Shown here piece by piece: positions 42,446 through 52,941 of a stretch of 64,000 bases of DNA. Origin of the DNA: an uncultured Burkholderiaceae bacterium (GTDB lineage Bacteria; Pseudomonadota; Gammaproteobacteria; Burkholderiales; Burkholderiaceae); assembly GCA_937871985.1 (NCBI GenBank), contig CALMPB010000326.1, forward strand, positions 25,455 to 89,454. Reading direction: 5' to 3'. A program made the position numbers and the translations under genes. Each line of letters opens with the position of its first letter. Positions within the stretch are counted from its first letter, which is position 1. The notes beneath the pieces are model-generated. The model searched no databases. It was not told where the DNA came from and saw only the letters and a list, made by a program, of their open reading frames with translations.

Positions 42446-43750
42446 CTAATGCAGCTTGACGCGCGGCGTGCTGCGCTTGAGCAGCAGCCGGCCGATGGCG
42501 ATGTTGACGGTGCGCACCAGCCCCAGAACGGCTCGATGATGCATAAGATGCAGGCTCATGTACATAAGGCGCGCCACCAGGCCCTGCACGAACATCTTCC
42601 TGCCCGACAGAACCCCCATCAGGCTGCCCACGCCCCGGTTATGGCCCAGGGAAACCAGAGAGCCGTAGTCCTTGAAGCGGAAGACCTTTTCGGCGGGTTC
42701 CTCGCCCGCGATGCGGGCCGCCAGGACGGAGATCAGGAAATCGGCCTGTTGATGGGCGACCTGGGCGCGCGCCGGCAGGAACCTGTCGGTGCCGCTCCAT
42801 GGGGCCTGGGCGCAGTCCCCGATGGCGAAAACGGCGGGATCCTCGGTTTGCAAGCCCGCATCGACAATGATCTGGTTGATGCGATTGACCGGCAGGCCTG
42901 TGCTCTTCAGGATGTCGGGAGCCTTGATGCCCGCCGCCCATACGCACAGGTCGCAGGGGTAGCGGCGGCCCTCGGTGTCGAGCACGGCATCGGACTCGAT
43001 GGCGGCCACCTTGACCGACGTGCTGACGGTTACGCCCCTGTCGTTCAGCAAGCCCTGCGCCGCCGCCGAGACTTTTTCGGGCAGGGCCGCCAGAATGCGG
43101 GGCGCGCCTTCCAGCAGGGTTATGCGGACGTCCGTTGCCGGATCGAGATGCGTCAAACCGTAGTAAGCCACGTTCTTGCAAGACTCGACCAATTCGGCGG
43201 CCAGCTCGACGCCGGTTGCGCCGCCGCCCACGATGGCGATGTGCACGACCCGGGCCGACCCTGAAGGCTGATCCCGATGCACCATGACCAGCGCCCGCAG
43301 CAACTGCTGGCGAAAACGCTCGGCCTGCTCCGTGGAATCCAGCGCGATGGCGTATTCCTGCGTGCCGGGGGTATCGAAGAAATTGGATTTGCTGCCCAGA
43401 GCCAGCACCAGCGTATCGTAGGGGATGTCCCGCGCGGGAAAGATTTCTCGGTCTTCAAACAGTACCGGAGCAAGGTGCACGGTGCGTGCCGTGCGATCCA
43501 CGTGCTGGATCTCTCCCAGAAAGAAGGTAAAGCCGCAGTCCTTGGCCAGCATCGGATAGGCCAGGCCTTCGCGATGGATATCCAGCGTGCCGGCGGCCAC
43601 TTCGTGCAGCGACGGCTTCCAGATATGGGAACCCGCCTTGTCGATCAGGAAGATTCTGCCGGGGCCGAATTTGCGGCCCAGCTTGGCGGCCAGCTCGAGC
43701 CCGCCGGCGCCGCCGCCGGCAATGACAACACGATGGGTTTCGCTAGACAT
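42446..43750 (-). CDS. ndh: Type II NADH dehydrogenase
   Basis: A 434-residue NDH-2: FAD motif GGGAGGLELAAKLG (12-25), NAD motif IVGGGATGVELAAEL near 180, second FAD motif FAIGDCAQAPWSG near 310, and a C-terminal amphipathic region (LYMSLHLMHHRAVLGLV) that attaches it to the membrane. It passes electrons from NADH to quinone without pumping protons. The start at 43750 is where conservation begins. It is the standard member of the two NDH-2-like proteins in the window. Confidence 0.93.
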   Translation of the reverse strand: MSSETHRVVIAGGGAGGLELAAKLGRKFGPGRIFLIDKAGSHIWKPSLHEVAAGTLDIHREGLAYPMLAKDCGFTFFLGEIQHVDRTARTVHLAPVLFEDREIFPARDIPYDTLVLALGSKSNFFDTPGTQEYAIALDSTEQAERFRQQLLRALVMVHRDQPSGSARVVHIAIVGGGATGVELAAELVESCKNVAYYGLTHLDPATDVRITLLEGAPRILAALPEKVSAAAQGLLNDRGVTVSTSVKVAAIESDAVLDTEGRRYPCDLCVWAAGIKAPDILKSTGLPVNRINQIIVDAGLQTEDPAVFAIGDCAQAPWSGTDRFLPARAQVAHQQADFLISVLAARIAGEEPAEKVFRFKDYGSLVSLGHNRGVGSLMGVLSGRKMFVQGLVARLMYMSLHLMHHRAVLGLVRTVNIAIGRLLLKRSTPRVKLH

Positions 43751-43860
43751 ATGACGCACATCCCCGTATTCGTTGAAACTGCGAGAACTGCCATCCAGGA
43801 CGGTTTCCACCGCCCCCACTCCTGGCAGTATAAGGGCAAAACCACAGCCTCGCGACGACA

Positions 43861-43920
43861 GCCGCCCACGTGGGCGGCCCCCAAAAAAAACGCCCCCGGG
43901 GAATATTCCCCGGGGGCGTT
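43861..43920 (-). terminator. Strong terminator after ppsA
   Basis: A perfect 32-nt palindrome (43889-43920; arm AACGCCCCCGGGGAAT) is followed on the minus strand by T8 (43890-43883), 27 nt after the ppsA stop. Just beyond it lies a second perfect 18-bp palindrome (43861-43878, GCCGCCCACGTGGGCGGC). Together they insulate ppsA from ndh. Confidence 0.9.
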
Positions 43921-43947
43921 CATACGCTTATGCGTCGATGGGCTGGC

Positions 43948-46317
43948 TTAGTCGGCCTTGGCCAGGCGCTGCCAGGTGTCGACCACCGTGTCCGGGTTGA
44001 GCGACATGGACAGAATGCCCTGGTCGCGCAGCCATTCGGCCAGATCGGGATGGTCGCTGGGGCCCTGGCCGCAGATGCCGACATACTTGCCGGCGGCCAG
44101 GCACGCCTTGATGGCGCGGTTCAGCATGAACTTGACCGCGTCGTCGCGCTCGTCGAAGTCGGCGGCCAGCAGTTCCATGCCCGAGTCCCGATCCAGGCCC
44201 AGGGTAAGCTGGGTCATGTCGTTCGAACCGATGGAGAAGCCGTCGAAATACTCCAGGAACTGCTCGGCCAGGATGGCGTTGGAAGGCACCTCGCACATCA
44301 TGATCAGGCGCAGGCCGTTTTCGCCGCGCGCCAGGCCGTGCTTGGCCAGCAGCGCCACCACTTTGGAGGCCTGCGGCAGGGTGCGCACGAACGGGATCAT
44401 GATTTCGACGTTGGTCAGGCCCATTTCGTCGCGAACCTTCTTGAGCGCTTCGCATTCCATGCGGAAGCATTCTTCGAATTCGCTGGAAATATAGCGCGAC
44501 GCTCCGCGGAAGCCCAGCATGGGGTTTTCTTCTTCGGGCTCGTAGCGCGAGCCGCCCACCAGCTTGCGGTACTCGTTGGACTTGAAGTCGGACATGCGCA
44601 CGATGACGGGCTTGGGGTAGAAAGCCGCGGCGATGGTGGCAATGCCTTCGGCCAGCTTCTCGACGAAGAAGGCGCGCGGGCTGGCATAGCCGCGCGCGGC
44701 CGACTCGACCGCCTTTTTAAGATCGCTGTCGACATTGGGATAGTCGAGCACGGCCTTGGGGTGCACGTTGATATTGTTGTTGATGATGAACTCGAGACGG
44801 GCCAGGCCGACGCCGGCGTTGGGGATCTGCGAGAAATCGAAGGCCAGTTGCGGGTTGCCCACGTTCATCATGACCTTCAGGCCGATCTCGGGCATTTCGC
44901 CCCAATGCACTTCCTCGATTTCGGTTTCGATGAGGCCGTCGTAGATGCGGCCCTCGTCGCCCTCGGCGCACGACACCGTGACTTCGCGGCCGTCGGCCAG
45001 GACGTCGGTGGCGCTGGCGCAGCCCACGACGGCGGGGATGCCCAGCTCGCGGGCGATGATGGCCGCGTGGCAGGTGCGCCCGCCCCGGTTGGTGACGATG
45101 GCCGAAGCCAGCTTCATGACGGGTTCCCAATTAGGATCGGTCATGTCGGTGACCAGGATGTCGCCGGCCTTGACCTGATCCATTTCGGAGATATCGGCCA
45201 CGACGCGCACTGTGCCCGAGCCGATTTTTTGCCCGATGGCGCGGCCCGTGACCAGCACCTCGCCGGTGGCCTTGAGGCGATAGCGTTCCTGCACGTCGCT
45301 TTGCGCGGCCTGCGATTTGACGGTCTCGGGACGCGCCTGCAGGATGTAGATTTTGCCGTCCACGCCGTCGCGGCCCCATTCGATGTCCATGGGACGCTGG
45401 TAGTGCTTTTCGATGATGACCGCGTAGCGGGCCAGCTCGATGACCTCTTCGTCGGTCAGCGAATAGCGGTTGCGCTCGGACACGGGAACGTCCACGGTGC
45501 GCACCGCCACGCCGCCCGTGCGGGCGGGGTCGAACTCCATCTTGATGAGCTTGGAGCCGATGCGGCGGCTGATGATGGGATAGTGGCCGGATGCGAGCGT
45601 GGGCTTGAAGACGTAGAACTCGTCGGGATTGACCGCGCCCTGCACCACGGTTTCACCCAGGCCGTACGACGAGGTGATGAACACGACGTCGTCGAAGCCC
45701 GATTCGGTGTCCAGCGTGAACATGACGCCCGCGCTGCCCTTGTCGGAGCGAACCATGCGCTGGATGCCCGCCGACAAGGCGACTTCGGCATGGGCATAGC
45801 CTTTGTGCACGCGATACGAGATGGCCCGGTCGTTGTACAGCGATGCGAACACATGGCGAACCTTGTCCAGCACGTCGTCGATGCCGACGACATTGAGAAA
45901 GGTTTCCTGCTGGCCCGCGAAGGAGGCGTCGGGCAGGTCTTCGGCGGTGGCCGACGAACGCACGGCAAACGAACCCTTGCCGTCCGCGTCGAGCTCGGCG
46001 AACGCCTTGCGGATGGCCTGCTCGAACTCGGCGGGAAACGGCGTGTCGATCATCCATTGGCGGATTTCGGCGCCGGCAACCGCCAGCTCGCGCACGTCGT
46101 CGGGGTCGAGGCGACTCAGGCGCTCTTCGATGCGCTTGTCGAGCCCCGTAACATTGAGAAAATCGCGAAAAGCCTCGGCTGTGGTCGCAAAGCCGCCTGG
46201 AACCCGGACTCCGGCCCCAGCCAGCTGGCTGATCATTTCACCGAGTGACGCATTTTTCCCTCCTACCGAGTCAACATCCGTCATGCGGAGCTGCTCGAAA
46301 GATACTACATAAGACAT
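43948..46317 (-). CDS. ppsA: Phosphoenolpyruvate synthase
   Basis: A 789-residue pyruvate, water dikinase: N-terminal ATP-grasp domain ([12 protein letters not shown], then [25 protein letters not shown]), central phosphohistidine domain with [22 protein letters not shown] carrying the catalytic His, and a C-terminal PEP-binding barrel ending near [15 protein letters not shown]. It makes PEP from pyruvate and ATP for gluconeogenesis. AAAGGTGA lies before the ATG. It diverges from its own regulator ppsR. Confidence 0.96.
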   Translation of the reverse strand: MSYVVSFEQLRMTDVDSVGGKNASLGEMISQLAGAGVRVPGGFATTAEAFRDFLNVTGLDKRIEERLSRLDPDDVRELAVAGAEIRQWMIDTPFPAEFEQAIRKAFAELDADGKGSFAVRSSATAEDLPDASFAGQQETFLNVVGIDDVLDKVRHVFASLYNDRAISYRVHKGYAHAEVALSAGIQRMVRSDKGSAGVMFTLDTESGFDDVVFITSSYGLGETVVQGAVNPDEFYVFKPTLASGHYPIISRRIGSKLIKMEFDPARTGGVAVRTVDVPVSERNRYSLTDEEVIELARYAVIIEKHYQRPMDIEWGRDGVDGKIYILQARPETVKSQAAQSDVQERYRLKATGEVLVTGRAIGQKIGSGTVRVVADISEMDQVKAGDILVTDMTDPNWEPVMKLASAIVTNRGGRTCHAAIIARELGIPAVVGCASATDVLADGREVTVSCAEGDEGRIYDGLIETEIEEVHWGEMPEIGLKVMMNVGNPQLAFDFSQIPNAGVGLARLEFIINNNINVHPKAVLDYPNVDSDLKKAVESAARGYASPRAFFVEKLAEGIATIAAAFYPKPVIVRMSDFKSNEYRKLVGGSRYEPEEENPMLGFRGASRYISSEFEECFRMECEALKKVRDEMGLTNVEIMIPFVRTLPQASKVVALLAKHGLARGENGLRLIMMCEVPSNAILAEQFLEYFDGFSIGSNDMTQLTLGLDRDSGMELLAADFDERDDAVKFMLNRAIKACLAAGKYVGICGQGPSDHPDLAEWLRDQGILSMSLNPDTVVDTWQRLAKAD

Positions 46318-46519
46318 AAGTCACCTTTAACACTATAGAAGAAAGCTTGTTTGCTTATCGCATAGCGGCCTGCACGGGTGCCACGCCCCGGCCCACACAC
46401 CGGGCATCATGCATTTGCCCTACAATCTACGCACTAACCAAACCAGCCTTGTCTGCCATAAGGCGACTGCCAATTGTTAATTGTACCGTTTCCGGCCTCT
46501 TTCTGCGCCATTACAACCC
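46318..46519. promoter_or_regulatory. Divergent promoter region, ppsA / ppsR
   Basis: A 202-bp spacer. TACAAT at 46421-46426 could be a -10 box toward ppsR, and on the minus strand TATAGT lies about 15 nt before ppsA, but neither has a convincing -35 element. A small inverted repeat CAATT-GTT-AATTG occurs around 46471-46483. Nothing else was recognised. Confidence 0.35.
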
Positions 46520-47353
46520 ATGACATCCTCCCCGCTTGAACGCACCGTATTCGTCGTCTCCGACAGCACCGGCATCACCGCCGAAACCTTCAGCCACTCG
46601 GTTCTTTCGCAGTTCGACGAAGCCAAGTTCAGATCCATACGCGTGCCGTTCATCGACAGCGCCGAAAAGGCCGACGAGGTCGTCAACCGCATCAATCGTT
46701 GCGCCCTCGAAGAAAAACAGCCTCCCCTGGTCTTCAGCACCCTGGTCGACCCGGCAATCGCCCTGCGTGTGCGCCATGCCAATTGCACGTTTCTGGACCT
46801 GTTCGGCACCTTCATCAAGCCCGTCGAAGAAGCCCTGGGCATGAAGTCCAACCATTCCATCGGCCGCTCGCACTCGGTGGGATTGTCCAAACAGTACAAC
46901 AACCGCATCGAGGCCATCAACTTCAGCCTGTCGCACGACGACGGGCAATTCGTGCACGGTCTGCGCCAGGCCGACGTCATCCTGGTCGGAGTCTCGCGTT
47001 GCGGCAAAACGCCCACCAGCCTGTACCTGGCCATGCAGTACGCCATCAAGGCCGCCAACTTCCCGCTCATCCCCGAGGATTTCCAGCGCGGCACCCTGCC
47101 CGCCACGCTGGCCCCCTACCGCAACAAACTGTTCGGGCTGTCCATCCAGCCCACGCGCCTGGCCGAGGTTCGCAACGAACGCCGCCCCAACAGCGAATAT
47201 TCTTCCCTGCAACAATGCCGCTACGAAGTGGCCGAGGCCGAACGCCTGATGCGCATGGAAGGCATACCGTGGCTGTCCACCACCACCCGCTCCATCGAGG
47301 AAATATCCACCAAGGTGCTGGAGGAAGTCGGGCTCAACCGCCAGGCCTACTAG
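46520..47353 (+). CDS. ppsR: PEP synthase regulatory protein (kinase/pyrophosphorylase)
   Basis: A 277-residue DUF299 protein with the N-terminal VVSDSTGITAETFSHS motif and the P-loop GVSRCGKTPTSLYLA near 155. It inactivates PpsA by ADP-dependent phosphorylation of a threonine beside the catalytic histidine and reverses this by phosphorolysis. Divergent pairing with ppsA is the normal context. The ATG at 46520 is preferred to an in-frame TTG at 46481. Confidence 0.94.
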   Translation: MTSSPLERTVFVVSDSTGITAETFSHSVLSQFDEAKFRSIRVPFIDSAEKADEVVNRINRCALEEKQPPLVFSTLVDPAIALRVRHANCTFLDLFGTFIKPVEEALGMKSNHSIGRSHSVGLSKQYNNRIEAINFSLSHDDGQFVHGLRQADVILVGVSRCGKTPTSLYLAMQYAIKAANFPLIPEDFQRGTLPATLAPYRNKLFGLSIQPTRLAEVRNERRPNSEYSSLQQCRYEVAEAERLMRMEGIPWLSTTTRSIEEISTKVLEEVGLNRQAY

Positions 47354-47378
47354 AAGCCAGCCAACGCCAGCCAGCGCA

Positions 47379-48152
47379 CTAGACGCCCGGGAAGCGGCGC
47401 CGCTGCTCGAACAGGCAAATCGCCGCAGCAACCGCGGCGTTCAGCGACTCCACGCCCGGCGCCTGCGGTATGTACACCCGCACGTCCGCCAGCGCCAGCA
47501 ATTCGGGGGCGACACCCTGCCCCTCGTTGCCGATCAGCCAGGCGCAGCGCGCGGGCAGATCGGCTTCGTACAGAGGCACGGCCCGTTCCAGTGCGGTCGC
47601 CACCAGCGGCACGTCCAGCCGGCCGCTCAGGCCGGCAAGGTCGGCGTGTTCGTGCAGGGCCATGGCGAAATGCGCACCCTGGGCGCTGCGCAAGACCTTG
47701 GGCGACCAGGCCAAGGCGCAGCCCGCCGAGAGATAGGCTTCGGTAATGCCCGCCGCGGCCGCCGTGCGCAGCAAGGTGCCCATATTGCCCGGATCCTGGA
47801 TGCGATCCAGCCACAGGCAGTTCGCGGTGATGCGCGGCGGCGCCTCGGCCACGGGCAGGTTCACGACGAAATACACGCCCTGGCCATGCCCCACCTGGGA
47901 AAGGCTGCTCACCAGCGCCGGCTCGCACGACACGCAGGACGACGGAGGCACGTCGCGGGCCAGATCCGCCAATTCCGCGCTGTGCTCCAGCCTGCCGGCA
48001 TCGAACAGCGCCAGCTCGGGCAGACCCTTGTGCCTCAGCCACTCCTGGCAAAGATGGACGCCCTCCAGAACGGCTTGACCGTCGCGCGGACCGCGCGAAA
48101 GGCGCTGCAACTGCTTGTAGAGCGGGTTGTCGCGCGAGCTGATGTGCTTCAC
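47379..48152 (-). CDS. TrmH/SpoU-family RNA 2'-O-methyltransferase
   Basis: A 257-residue SPOUT methyltransferase: an N-terminal substrate-binding domain ([15 protein letters not shown]), then the knotted domain with [21 protein letters not shown] (motif 1), LIGNEGQG (motif 2) and [22 protein letters not shown] (motif 3). The start is a GTG at 48152 with GGAGGAGG upstream, overlapping the rnhB stop as GTGA. It probably methylates 23S rRNA or tRNA; the site cannot be read from sequence. Confidence 0.9.
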   Translation of the reverse strand: MKHISSRDNPLYKQLQRLSRGPRDGQAVLEGVHLCQEWLRHKGLPELALFDAGRLEHSAELADLARDVPPSSCVSCEPALVSSLSQVGHGQGVYFVVNLPVAEAPPRITANCLWLDRIQDPGNMGTLLRTAAAAGITEAYLSAGCALAWSPKVLRSAQGAHFAMALHEHADLAGLSGRLDVPLVATALERAVPLYEADLPARCAWLIGNEGQGVAPELLALADVRVYIPQAPGVESLNAAVAAAICLFEQRRRFPGV

Positions 48153-48763
48153 GACCCCTCCTCCAGCAGCCGGCGCACCGGGGCGAAGCTGCGCCGATGC
48201 TCGGGACAAGGCCCGTGCAGGCGCAAACGCTCCATATGCAGGGCCGTACCGTAGCCTTTGTGCTGGTCGAAGGCATATTGGGGATACAAGCCGTGCAGAA
48301 TCCCGCAGTCGGCGTCGCGCGCCGTCTTGGCCAGGATGGAGGCGGCGGAAATCGCCGCGACTTTTGAGTCCCCCTTGACGATGGCCTGCGCCGGGCAGGC
48401 CAAACCCTTGGGAATGCGGTTGCCGTCGATGAGAATCCGGGAGGGAGCCCTGGACAGCCCCTCGCAGGCACGGCGCATGGCCAGCATGGTGGCCTGCAGA
48501 ATGTTGAGGCTATCGATTTCCTCGACGCTGGCGCTGGCGATGCACCACGCCAGAGCGTGCTCGCGGATTTCCAGGGCCAGGCGTTCGCGCCGCGCCGCCG
48601 TCAGGGTTTTGGAGTCCGCCAGCCCGGCAATGGGCCGCTCGGGGTCCAGGATGACGGCCGCCGCGAAAACCGGCCCCGCCAAGGGGCCGCGGCCCGCTTC
48701 GTCGACCCCCGCCACGAACGGCGCGGACGCCTGCATGGCGGCAAAAAGATCAGCCTGCTCCAT
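48149..48763 (-). CDS. rnhB: Ribonuclease HII
   Basis: A 204-residue RNase HII with the acidic active site: [16 protein letters not shown] (Asp and Glu), DSKTL, and later IDGN and [20 protein letters not shown]. It removes ribonucleotides from DNA. The start lies 14 nt inside the end of lpxB, as in many proteobacteria. Confidence 0.95.
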   Translation of the reverse strand: MEQADLFAAMQASAPFVAGVDEAGRGPLAGPVFAAAVILDPERPIAGLADSKTLTAARRERLALEIREHALAWCIASASVEEIDSLNILQATMLAMRRACEGLSRAPSRILIDGNRIPKGLACPAQAIVKGDSKVAAISAASILAKTARDADCGILHGLYPQYAFDQHKGYGTALHMERLRLHGPCPEHRRSFAPVRRLLEEGS

Positions 48764-49931
48764 ATTCTGCCTGCCTGATGATCGCCTCGGCGGCCAGCGC
48801 CGGCGTATCGCGCAGCAGCGTCTGGTGCAATTGCGTAAAGCGCCGCGCAACCTCGGCCGAATGTTCGGCATCGGTCAGCGCCCGCCATGCGGCTTCGGCC
48901 AGTTTTTCGGGGGTGGCGTCGTCCTGCAGCAGTTCGGGCACGGCGAAATCGTTCAACAAAATATTGGGCAATCCCACCCAGGGCAAGGTGGGTTTTTCCT
49001 GGCCGGACTTCCAGGCCATCAGGCGGCGCATGGCTGGCGACAGCACATAGGAAATGACCATCGGCCGCTTGAACAATGCCGCCTCCAGCGTGGCCGTGCC
49101 GCTGGCCACCAGCACCGCGTCGGCGGCCTCCATGGCGTCCCAGGCCGCCGGCCGATCCGCCAAGGAAGACTGATCGAGAATACGCAGGTTCGCGATCGGG
49201 TACTGTTGCAGCCATGCCTGGAATTCATTGCGGCGCGCGGCGCTGACCATGGGCGCCAGCACCTGCAAGTCCGGATCCTGCTTTTGCAGGCGCTGCGCGG
49301 CCTGCAGAAAACGCGGCGCCAGCAGCTTGATTTCCGAAGCGCGGCTGCCCGGCATCAGGGCCAGTATTCTTGCCGAAGCGTTCAGTCCCAGCCGGCGCCG
49401 CACCGCCAGGCGATCGGGCTGCATGGGGATGACCTGAGCCAAAGGATGGCCCACATAGGTGACCGGCACGCCTTCCTTTTGGTAAATGGCTTCCTCGAAC
49501 GGAAACAGCACCAGCATGTGCGACACCGCCGCCCGGATCTTGTGGATGCGCTCGTAGCGCCAGGCCCAGATGGAGGGACCCACGAAATGCACGGTGGGGA
49601 TGCCGGCCTGCCGCAACTGCAGTTCGAGCCGCAGATTGAAGTCGGGGGCGTCCACGCCCACGAACACATCGGGCGGGTTGCGGATCCAGCGTCTTTTTAC
49701 ATCGAGATAGGTATGGATGAGCCCGGGCAGGCTTTTGAGCGCATCGACATAGCCGAATACCGTCAAGGCATTCATGGGGTGCCACATCTGGAAGCCCTGC
49801 TCCAGCATGGCCGGCCCCCCTATGCCCTGGCAGCCGCCCGGTTCAACGCGCTCGGCGATCCCCTTGATGACCCGTGCCGCCAGCAGATCGCCCGAGGGCT
49901 CGCCGGCGACCATGCCGATGCGCAGGCTCAT
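48750..49931 (-). CDS. lpxB: Lipid-A-disaccharide synthase
   Basis: A 393-residue GT19 glycosyltransferase with the N-terminal [17 protein letters not shown] motif, [11 protein letters not shown] and [14 protein letters not shown]. It joins UDP-diacylglucosamine and lipid X in lipid A synthesis at the inner membrane. It overlaps lpxA as ATGA. Confidence 0.96.
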   Translation of the reverse strand: MSLRIGMVAGEPSGDLLAARVIKGIAERVEPGGCQGIGGPAMLEQGFQMWHPMNALTVFGYVDALKSLPGLIHTYLDVKRRWIRNPPDVFVGVDAPDFNLRLELQLRQAGIPTVHFVGPSIWAWRYERIHKIRAAVSHMLVLFPFEEAIYQKEGVPVTYVGHPLAQVIPMQPDRLAVRRRLGLNASARILALMPGSRASEIKLLAPRFLQAAQRLQKQDPDLQVLAPMVSAARRNEFQAWLQQYPIANLRILDQSSLADRPAAWDAMEAADAVLVASGTATLEAALFKRPMVISYVLSPAMRRLMAWKSGQEKPTLPWVGLPNILLNDFAVPELLQDDATPEKLAEAAWRALTDAEHSAEVARRFTQLHQTLLRDTPALAAEAIIRQAEYGAG

Positions 49932-50722
49932 GGCCTGGAAATACCCCGGGTCGAGGCGGTGAGGAAGTCGACGTAAACCTGCAGCGCATCGTGCGCGGCC
50001 GGCTGCCTGGCCTGCAGCGCGATGATTTCCTGGCAGGCCTGCTCGACGGTGAGCTTGCGGCGATAGATGAGCTTGTAGGCTTCTTTCAGGGCGGCCACGA
50101 CATCCGCGTCGTAGCCGCGCCGGCTCAGGCCCTCTGAATTGATGCCCACGGGGCGGAACGGATCGCCCGCGCCGATGACGTACGGTGGAATGTCCTGCCG
50201 GATGGAGCTGGTGCCGCCCACCATGGTGTGGGCGCCGATGCGCACGAACTGATGAACCGCGGTGGAGCCGCCCAGGATGGCGTAGTCGTCGATATGGATG
50301 TGGCCGGCCAGTTGCACATTATTGGCGATGACGGTGTGGCTGGCGACCTGGCAATCGTGGGCGATGTGCACATAGGCCATGATCCAGTTGTCGTCGCGCA
50401 CTCGGGTCACGCCCACATCTTGCGTGGTGCCGGTATTGATGGTGACGTATTCGCGCACCATGTTGCCGTCGCCGATTTCCAGACGGGTGGGCTCGCCCCC
50501 GTATTTTTTGTCCTGCGGCATGCCGCCGATGGAGCAAAAACGGTAGAACGTATTGTCGCGGCCTATGGTGGTATGGCCGTCGATGACGCAATGAGGCCCC
50601 ACCACCGTGTTCTCGCCGATGCTGACGTGTTCGCCGATGATGCTGTAGGGGCCCACGGCAACGCCGGCCGCAAGCCTGGCCCCGGGCGCCACTATGGCCG
50701 TGGGGTGGATGGATCCGGACAT
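49928..50722 (-). CDS. lpxA: UDP-N-acetylglucosamine acyltransferase
   Basis: A 264-residue left-handed beta-helix of hexapeptide repeats with the catalytic His region HIAHDCQV and the LpxA-specific GGMPQDKKYGGEPTRLEIGD and VGINSEGLSRRGY. It adds the first acyl chain in lipid A synthesis. The start overlaps the fabZ stop as TGATG. Confidence 0.96.
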   Translation of the reverse strand: MSGSIHPTAIVAPGARLAAGVAVGPYSIIGEHVSIGENTVVGPHCVIDGHTTIGRDNTFYRFCSIGGMPQDKKYGGEPTRLEIGDGNMVREYVTINTGTTQDVGVTRVRDDNWIMAYVHIAHDCQVASHTVIANNVQLAGHIHIDDYAILGGSTAVHQFVRIGAHTMVGGTSSIRQDIPPYVIGAGDPFRPVGINSEGLSRRGYDADVVAALKEAYKLIYRRKLTVEQACQEIIALQARQPAAHDALQVYVDFLTASTRGISRP

Positions 50723-51180
50723 CAGTCTTCCATGGCGCGGATCGCGCACATCAGTTTGGCGGCCGCCACCTCTTTGCCGTCGACGAGCGCCGTGCCCGTG
50801 TACTTGCAGATGCTGCGGCTTATGCGGTCGGCCGTGACCTCCAGGCGCAACTGGTCGCCGGGCACCACCGGACGGCGAAAGCGGGCTTCGTCGACGCCGA
50901 CCAGGTAATAGGCGATCTTCTTATCGGCCGGATTGACTTCGGGATTGCCTTCGAACGAAAACAGCGCGGCCGCCTGGGCCATGGCTTCGATGATAAGAAC
51001 GCCCGGCATGACCGGATGATGCGGGAAATGCCCTTCGAAGAAAGGTTCGTTTATCGATACGTTTTTCACGGCCACGATGCTTTTGCCCGGCACCATTTCG
51101 AGCACTCGATCCACCAACAGCATCGGATAGCGATGAGGCAGCCGCGCCATGATTTCTTTTATATCGAGTTCCATGTTCAT
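50722..51180 (-). CDS. fabZ: 3-hydroxyacyl-ACP dehydratase
   Basis: A 152-residue hotdog-fold dehydratase with [13 protein letters not shown] and the catalytic His/Glu in [23 protein letters not shown]. It works in fatty acid elongation and competes with LpxA for 3-hydroxyacyl-ACP, which explains the operon. Starts at 51180 and 51174 are both possible. Confidence 0.96.
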   Translation of the reverse strand: MNMELDIKEIMARLPHRYPMLLVDRVLEMVPGKSIVAVKNVSINEPFFEGHFPHHPVMPGVLIIEAMAQAAALFSFEGNPEVNPADKKIAYYLVGVDEARFRRPVVPGDQLRLEVTADRISRSICKYTGTALVDGKEVAAAKLMCAIRAMED

Positions 51181-51219
51181 ATCCTACGAGCACCTATGCG
51201 TGCAATGATTGATTTCAAA

Positions 51220-52314
51220 TTAGTTTTTGGGATGCTCGAGCGCCCTCAGCCGCTTGCGCAGCTGTGCAAGCTGCGAGATCACTGCCGCGTTGCGCTGCCA
51301 TTGCACGTGCTCGGCATACGGATACACGCCGGTATACCTGCCCGGCGCATCCACATTCGAAGTAATGGCGGTTCCACCCGAGACGTGGACGTCGTCGCCC
51401 AGCACCAGATGGCCGGAAACCATGGCGGCGCCGCCTATGGTGCAGCGCTGGCCGATGACGGTCGAACCGGCGATTCCCACACACGCGGCGATCGCCGTGT
51501 GATCGCCGATTTGGACGTTGTGGGCCACCATGATCTGGTTGTCGAGCTTGACCCCGTTGCCGATATGGGTGTCGTCGAGCGCGCCACGATCTATGGTGGT
51601 ATTGGCGCCCACCTCGACGTCGTCGCCAACGGTGACGCCGCCCAACTGGGCAATTTTAGCCCAGCCCCCGTTCCGGCGGCGCGGATCCGGGGCGAAACCG
51701 AAGCCGTCGGCCCCCAATACGGATCCGCTATGCAGGATGGCCCGGTCGCCCACGGCAACCCCGTGGTAAAGCGTAACCCGGGCATGCAGCAGGCAGTCGC
51801 GGCCAAGCACGGAATTCGCGCCGACGATACAGCCCGCGCCTAGCCGCGTGCCTTCGCCTATGCGAACACCGGCTTCGATGACGCAAAGCGGGCCTATGCT
51901 GACGCCCGCGGCCAATTCGGCGTCGGGGGAAACGACCGCGCTGGCATGGATGCCGGGTTCGAGGCTGTTGATCCGATGCTGGTCGAACCACTGCGCCAGC
52001 AAGGCGTACATGAGGTAGGGCTGGCTGCACAGCACGACCCGGAATGCGACGGGCTGGCCCTGCAAGGACTGATAGGCCTCGGGCGTGAGGATGACGGCGG
52101 CCGCCCTGCACTGGGCAAGCTGGCCGGCCAGCCTGGGATTGGACAGGAAGCTGATTTCATCCGGGCCCGCCAGAAGCAAAGAGCCCAGCCCCCGGATGCG
52201 GGGCTCGGGCTCGTTTGATTCCGTGACAAGCCGGTTGTCCAGACCCGCCGTGTTGGCATCCCGCAATAACTCTTGCAAAAGGGGTGCCTGATCGGGCGCT
52301 AGCAACACCGGCAT
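51220..52314 (-). CDS. lpxD: UDP-3-O-(3-hydroxyacyl)glucosamine N-acyltransferase
   Basis: A 364-residue protein with an N-terminal uridine-binding domain (DEISFLSNPRLAGQL), a hexapeptide-repeat beta-helix and the catalytic VAHNVQIGDHTAIAACVGIAGS segment. It adds the N-linked acyl chain in lipid A synthesis. It starts 6 nt after skp. Confidence 0.95.
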   Translation of the reverse strand: MPVLLAPDQAPLLQELLRDANTAGLDNRLVTESNEPEPRIRGLGSLLLAGPDEISFLSNPRLAGQLAQCRAAAVILTPEAYQSLQGQPVAFRVVLCSQPYLMYALLAQWFDQHRINSLEPGIHASAVVSPDAELAAGVSIGPLCVIEAGVRIGEGTRLGAGCIVGANSVLGRDCLLHARVTLYHGVAVGDRAILHSGSVLGADGFGFAPDPRRRNGGWAKIAQLGGVTVGDDVEVGANTTIDRGALDDTHIGNGVKLDNQIMVAHNVQIGDHTAIAACVGIAGSTVIGQRCTIGGAAMVSGHLVLGDDVHVSGGTAITSNVDAPGRYTGVYPYAEHVQWQRNAAVISQLAQLRKRLRALEHPKN

Positions 52315-52320
52315 ATGCGG

Positions 52321-52878
52321 TTAGCCGCCCAGGGCTTTCATCACTTGGTCGGTGATATCGACCCGCGGGCTTACCGTAACCGCATCCTGGATGATGAGGT
52401 CGTAGCCTTGCTGCTCGGCGATCTTCTTGATGGCCGCATCGGCTTTTTCGACAATGCCCGAGAACTCTTCGTTGCGGCGGCGGTTGAAGTCTTCCTGGAA
52501 TTCGCGGCGCTTGCGCTGCAAATCGGAATCCATGTCGGCCAGCTTGCGCTGGCGCTTGACGCGCTCGGACTCGGACAGCACGGGCGCGTCCTTGTCGAAC
52601 TTTTGAGCCTGGGCGCGCAAGTTGTTGGACAAGCTTTGAAGATCGTCGTCGCGGCGCTTGAATTCGGCTTCGATCTTGGCCTGAGCCGCCTTGGCCGGTT
52701 TGGAGTCGCGCAAGATGCGTTCTGTGCTCACGAAGCCGATTTTGGTGGCCTGGGCCTGAACGGCGGGAGCCGCCACCACAGACATTGCCCCCAAGGCCGC
52801 GGCCAACACCACGGCACGATTGCCACGGGCGACGCTACGGCTTAAAGCTGAAAGTTTTAATGCGATTTGAGACTTCAT
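52321..52878 (-). CDS. skp: Periplasmic chaperone OmpH/Skp
   Basis: A 185-residue protein with a signal peptide (cleavage near VQA-Q) and a long charged coiled coil (about 50-150). IGFVSTERILRDSKPAK is the conserved start of the mature protein. Skp trimers hold unfolded outer-membrane proteins for BamA, encoded directly upstream. Confidence 0.94.
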   Translation of the reverse strand: MKSQIALKLSALSRSVARGNRAVVLAAALGAMSVVAAPAVQAQATKIGFVSTERILRDSKPAKAAQAKIEAEFKRRDDDLQSLSNNLRAQAQKFDKDAPVLSESERVKRQRKLADMDSDLQRKRREFQEDFNRRRNEEFSGIVEKADAAIKKIAEQQGYDLIIQDAVTVSPRVDITDQVMKALGG

Positions 52879-52941
52879 GAAAAATCTACCTTGCGAATAA
52901 GCAGAGATAAAAAAAGCTATTGTGCCACTAAATGCCCAACA

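Noticed and set aside
43870..46248. Plus-strand open frame of 792 codons across ppsA
   Set aside because: It is the antisense of a full-length ppsA with every expected motif; its translation is low-complexity and rich in Gly, His and Val as antisense frames of GC-rich genes are.
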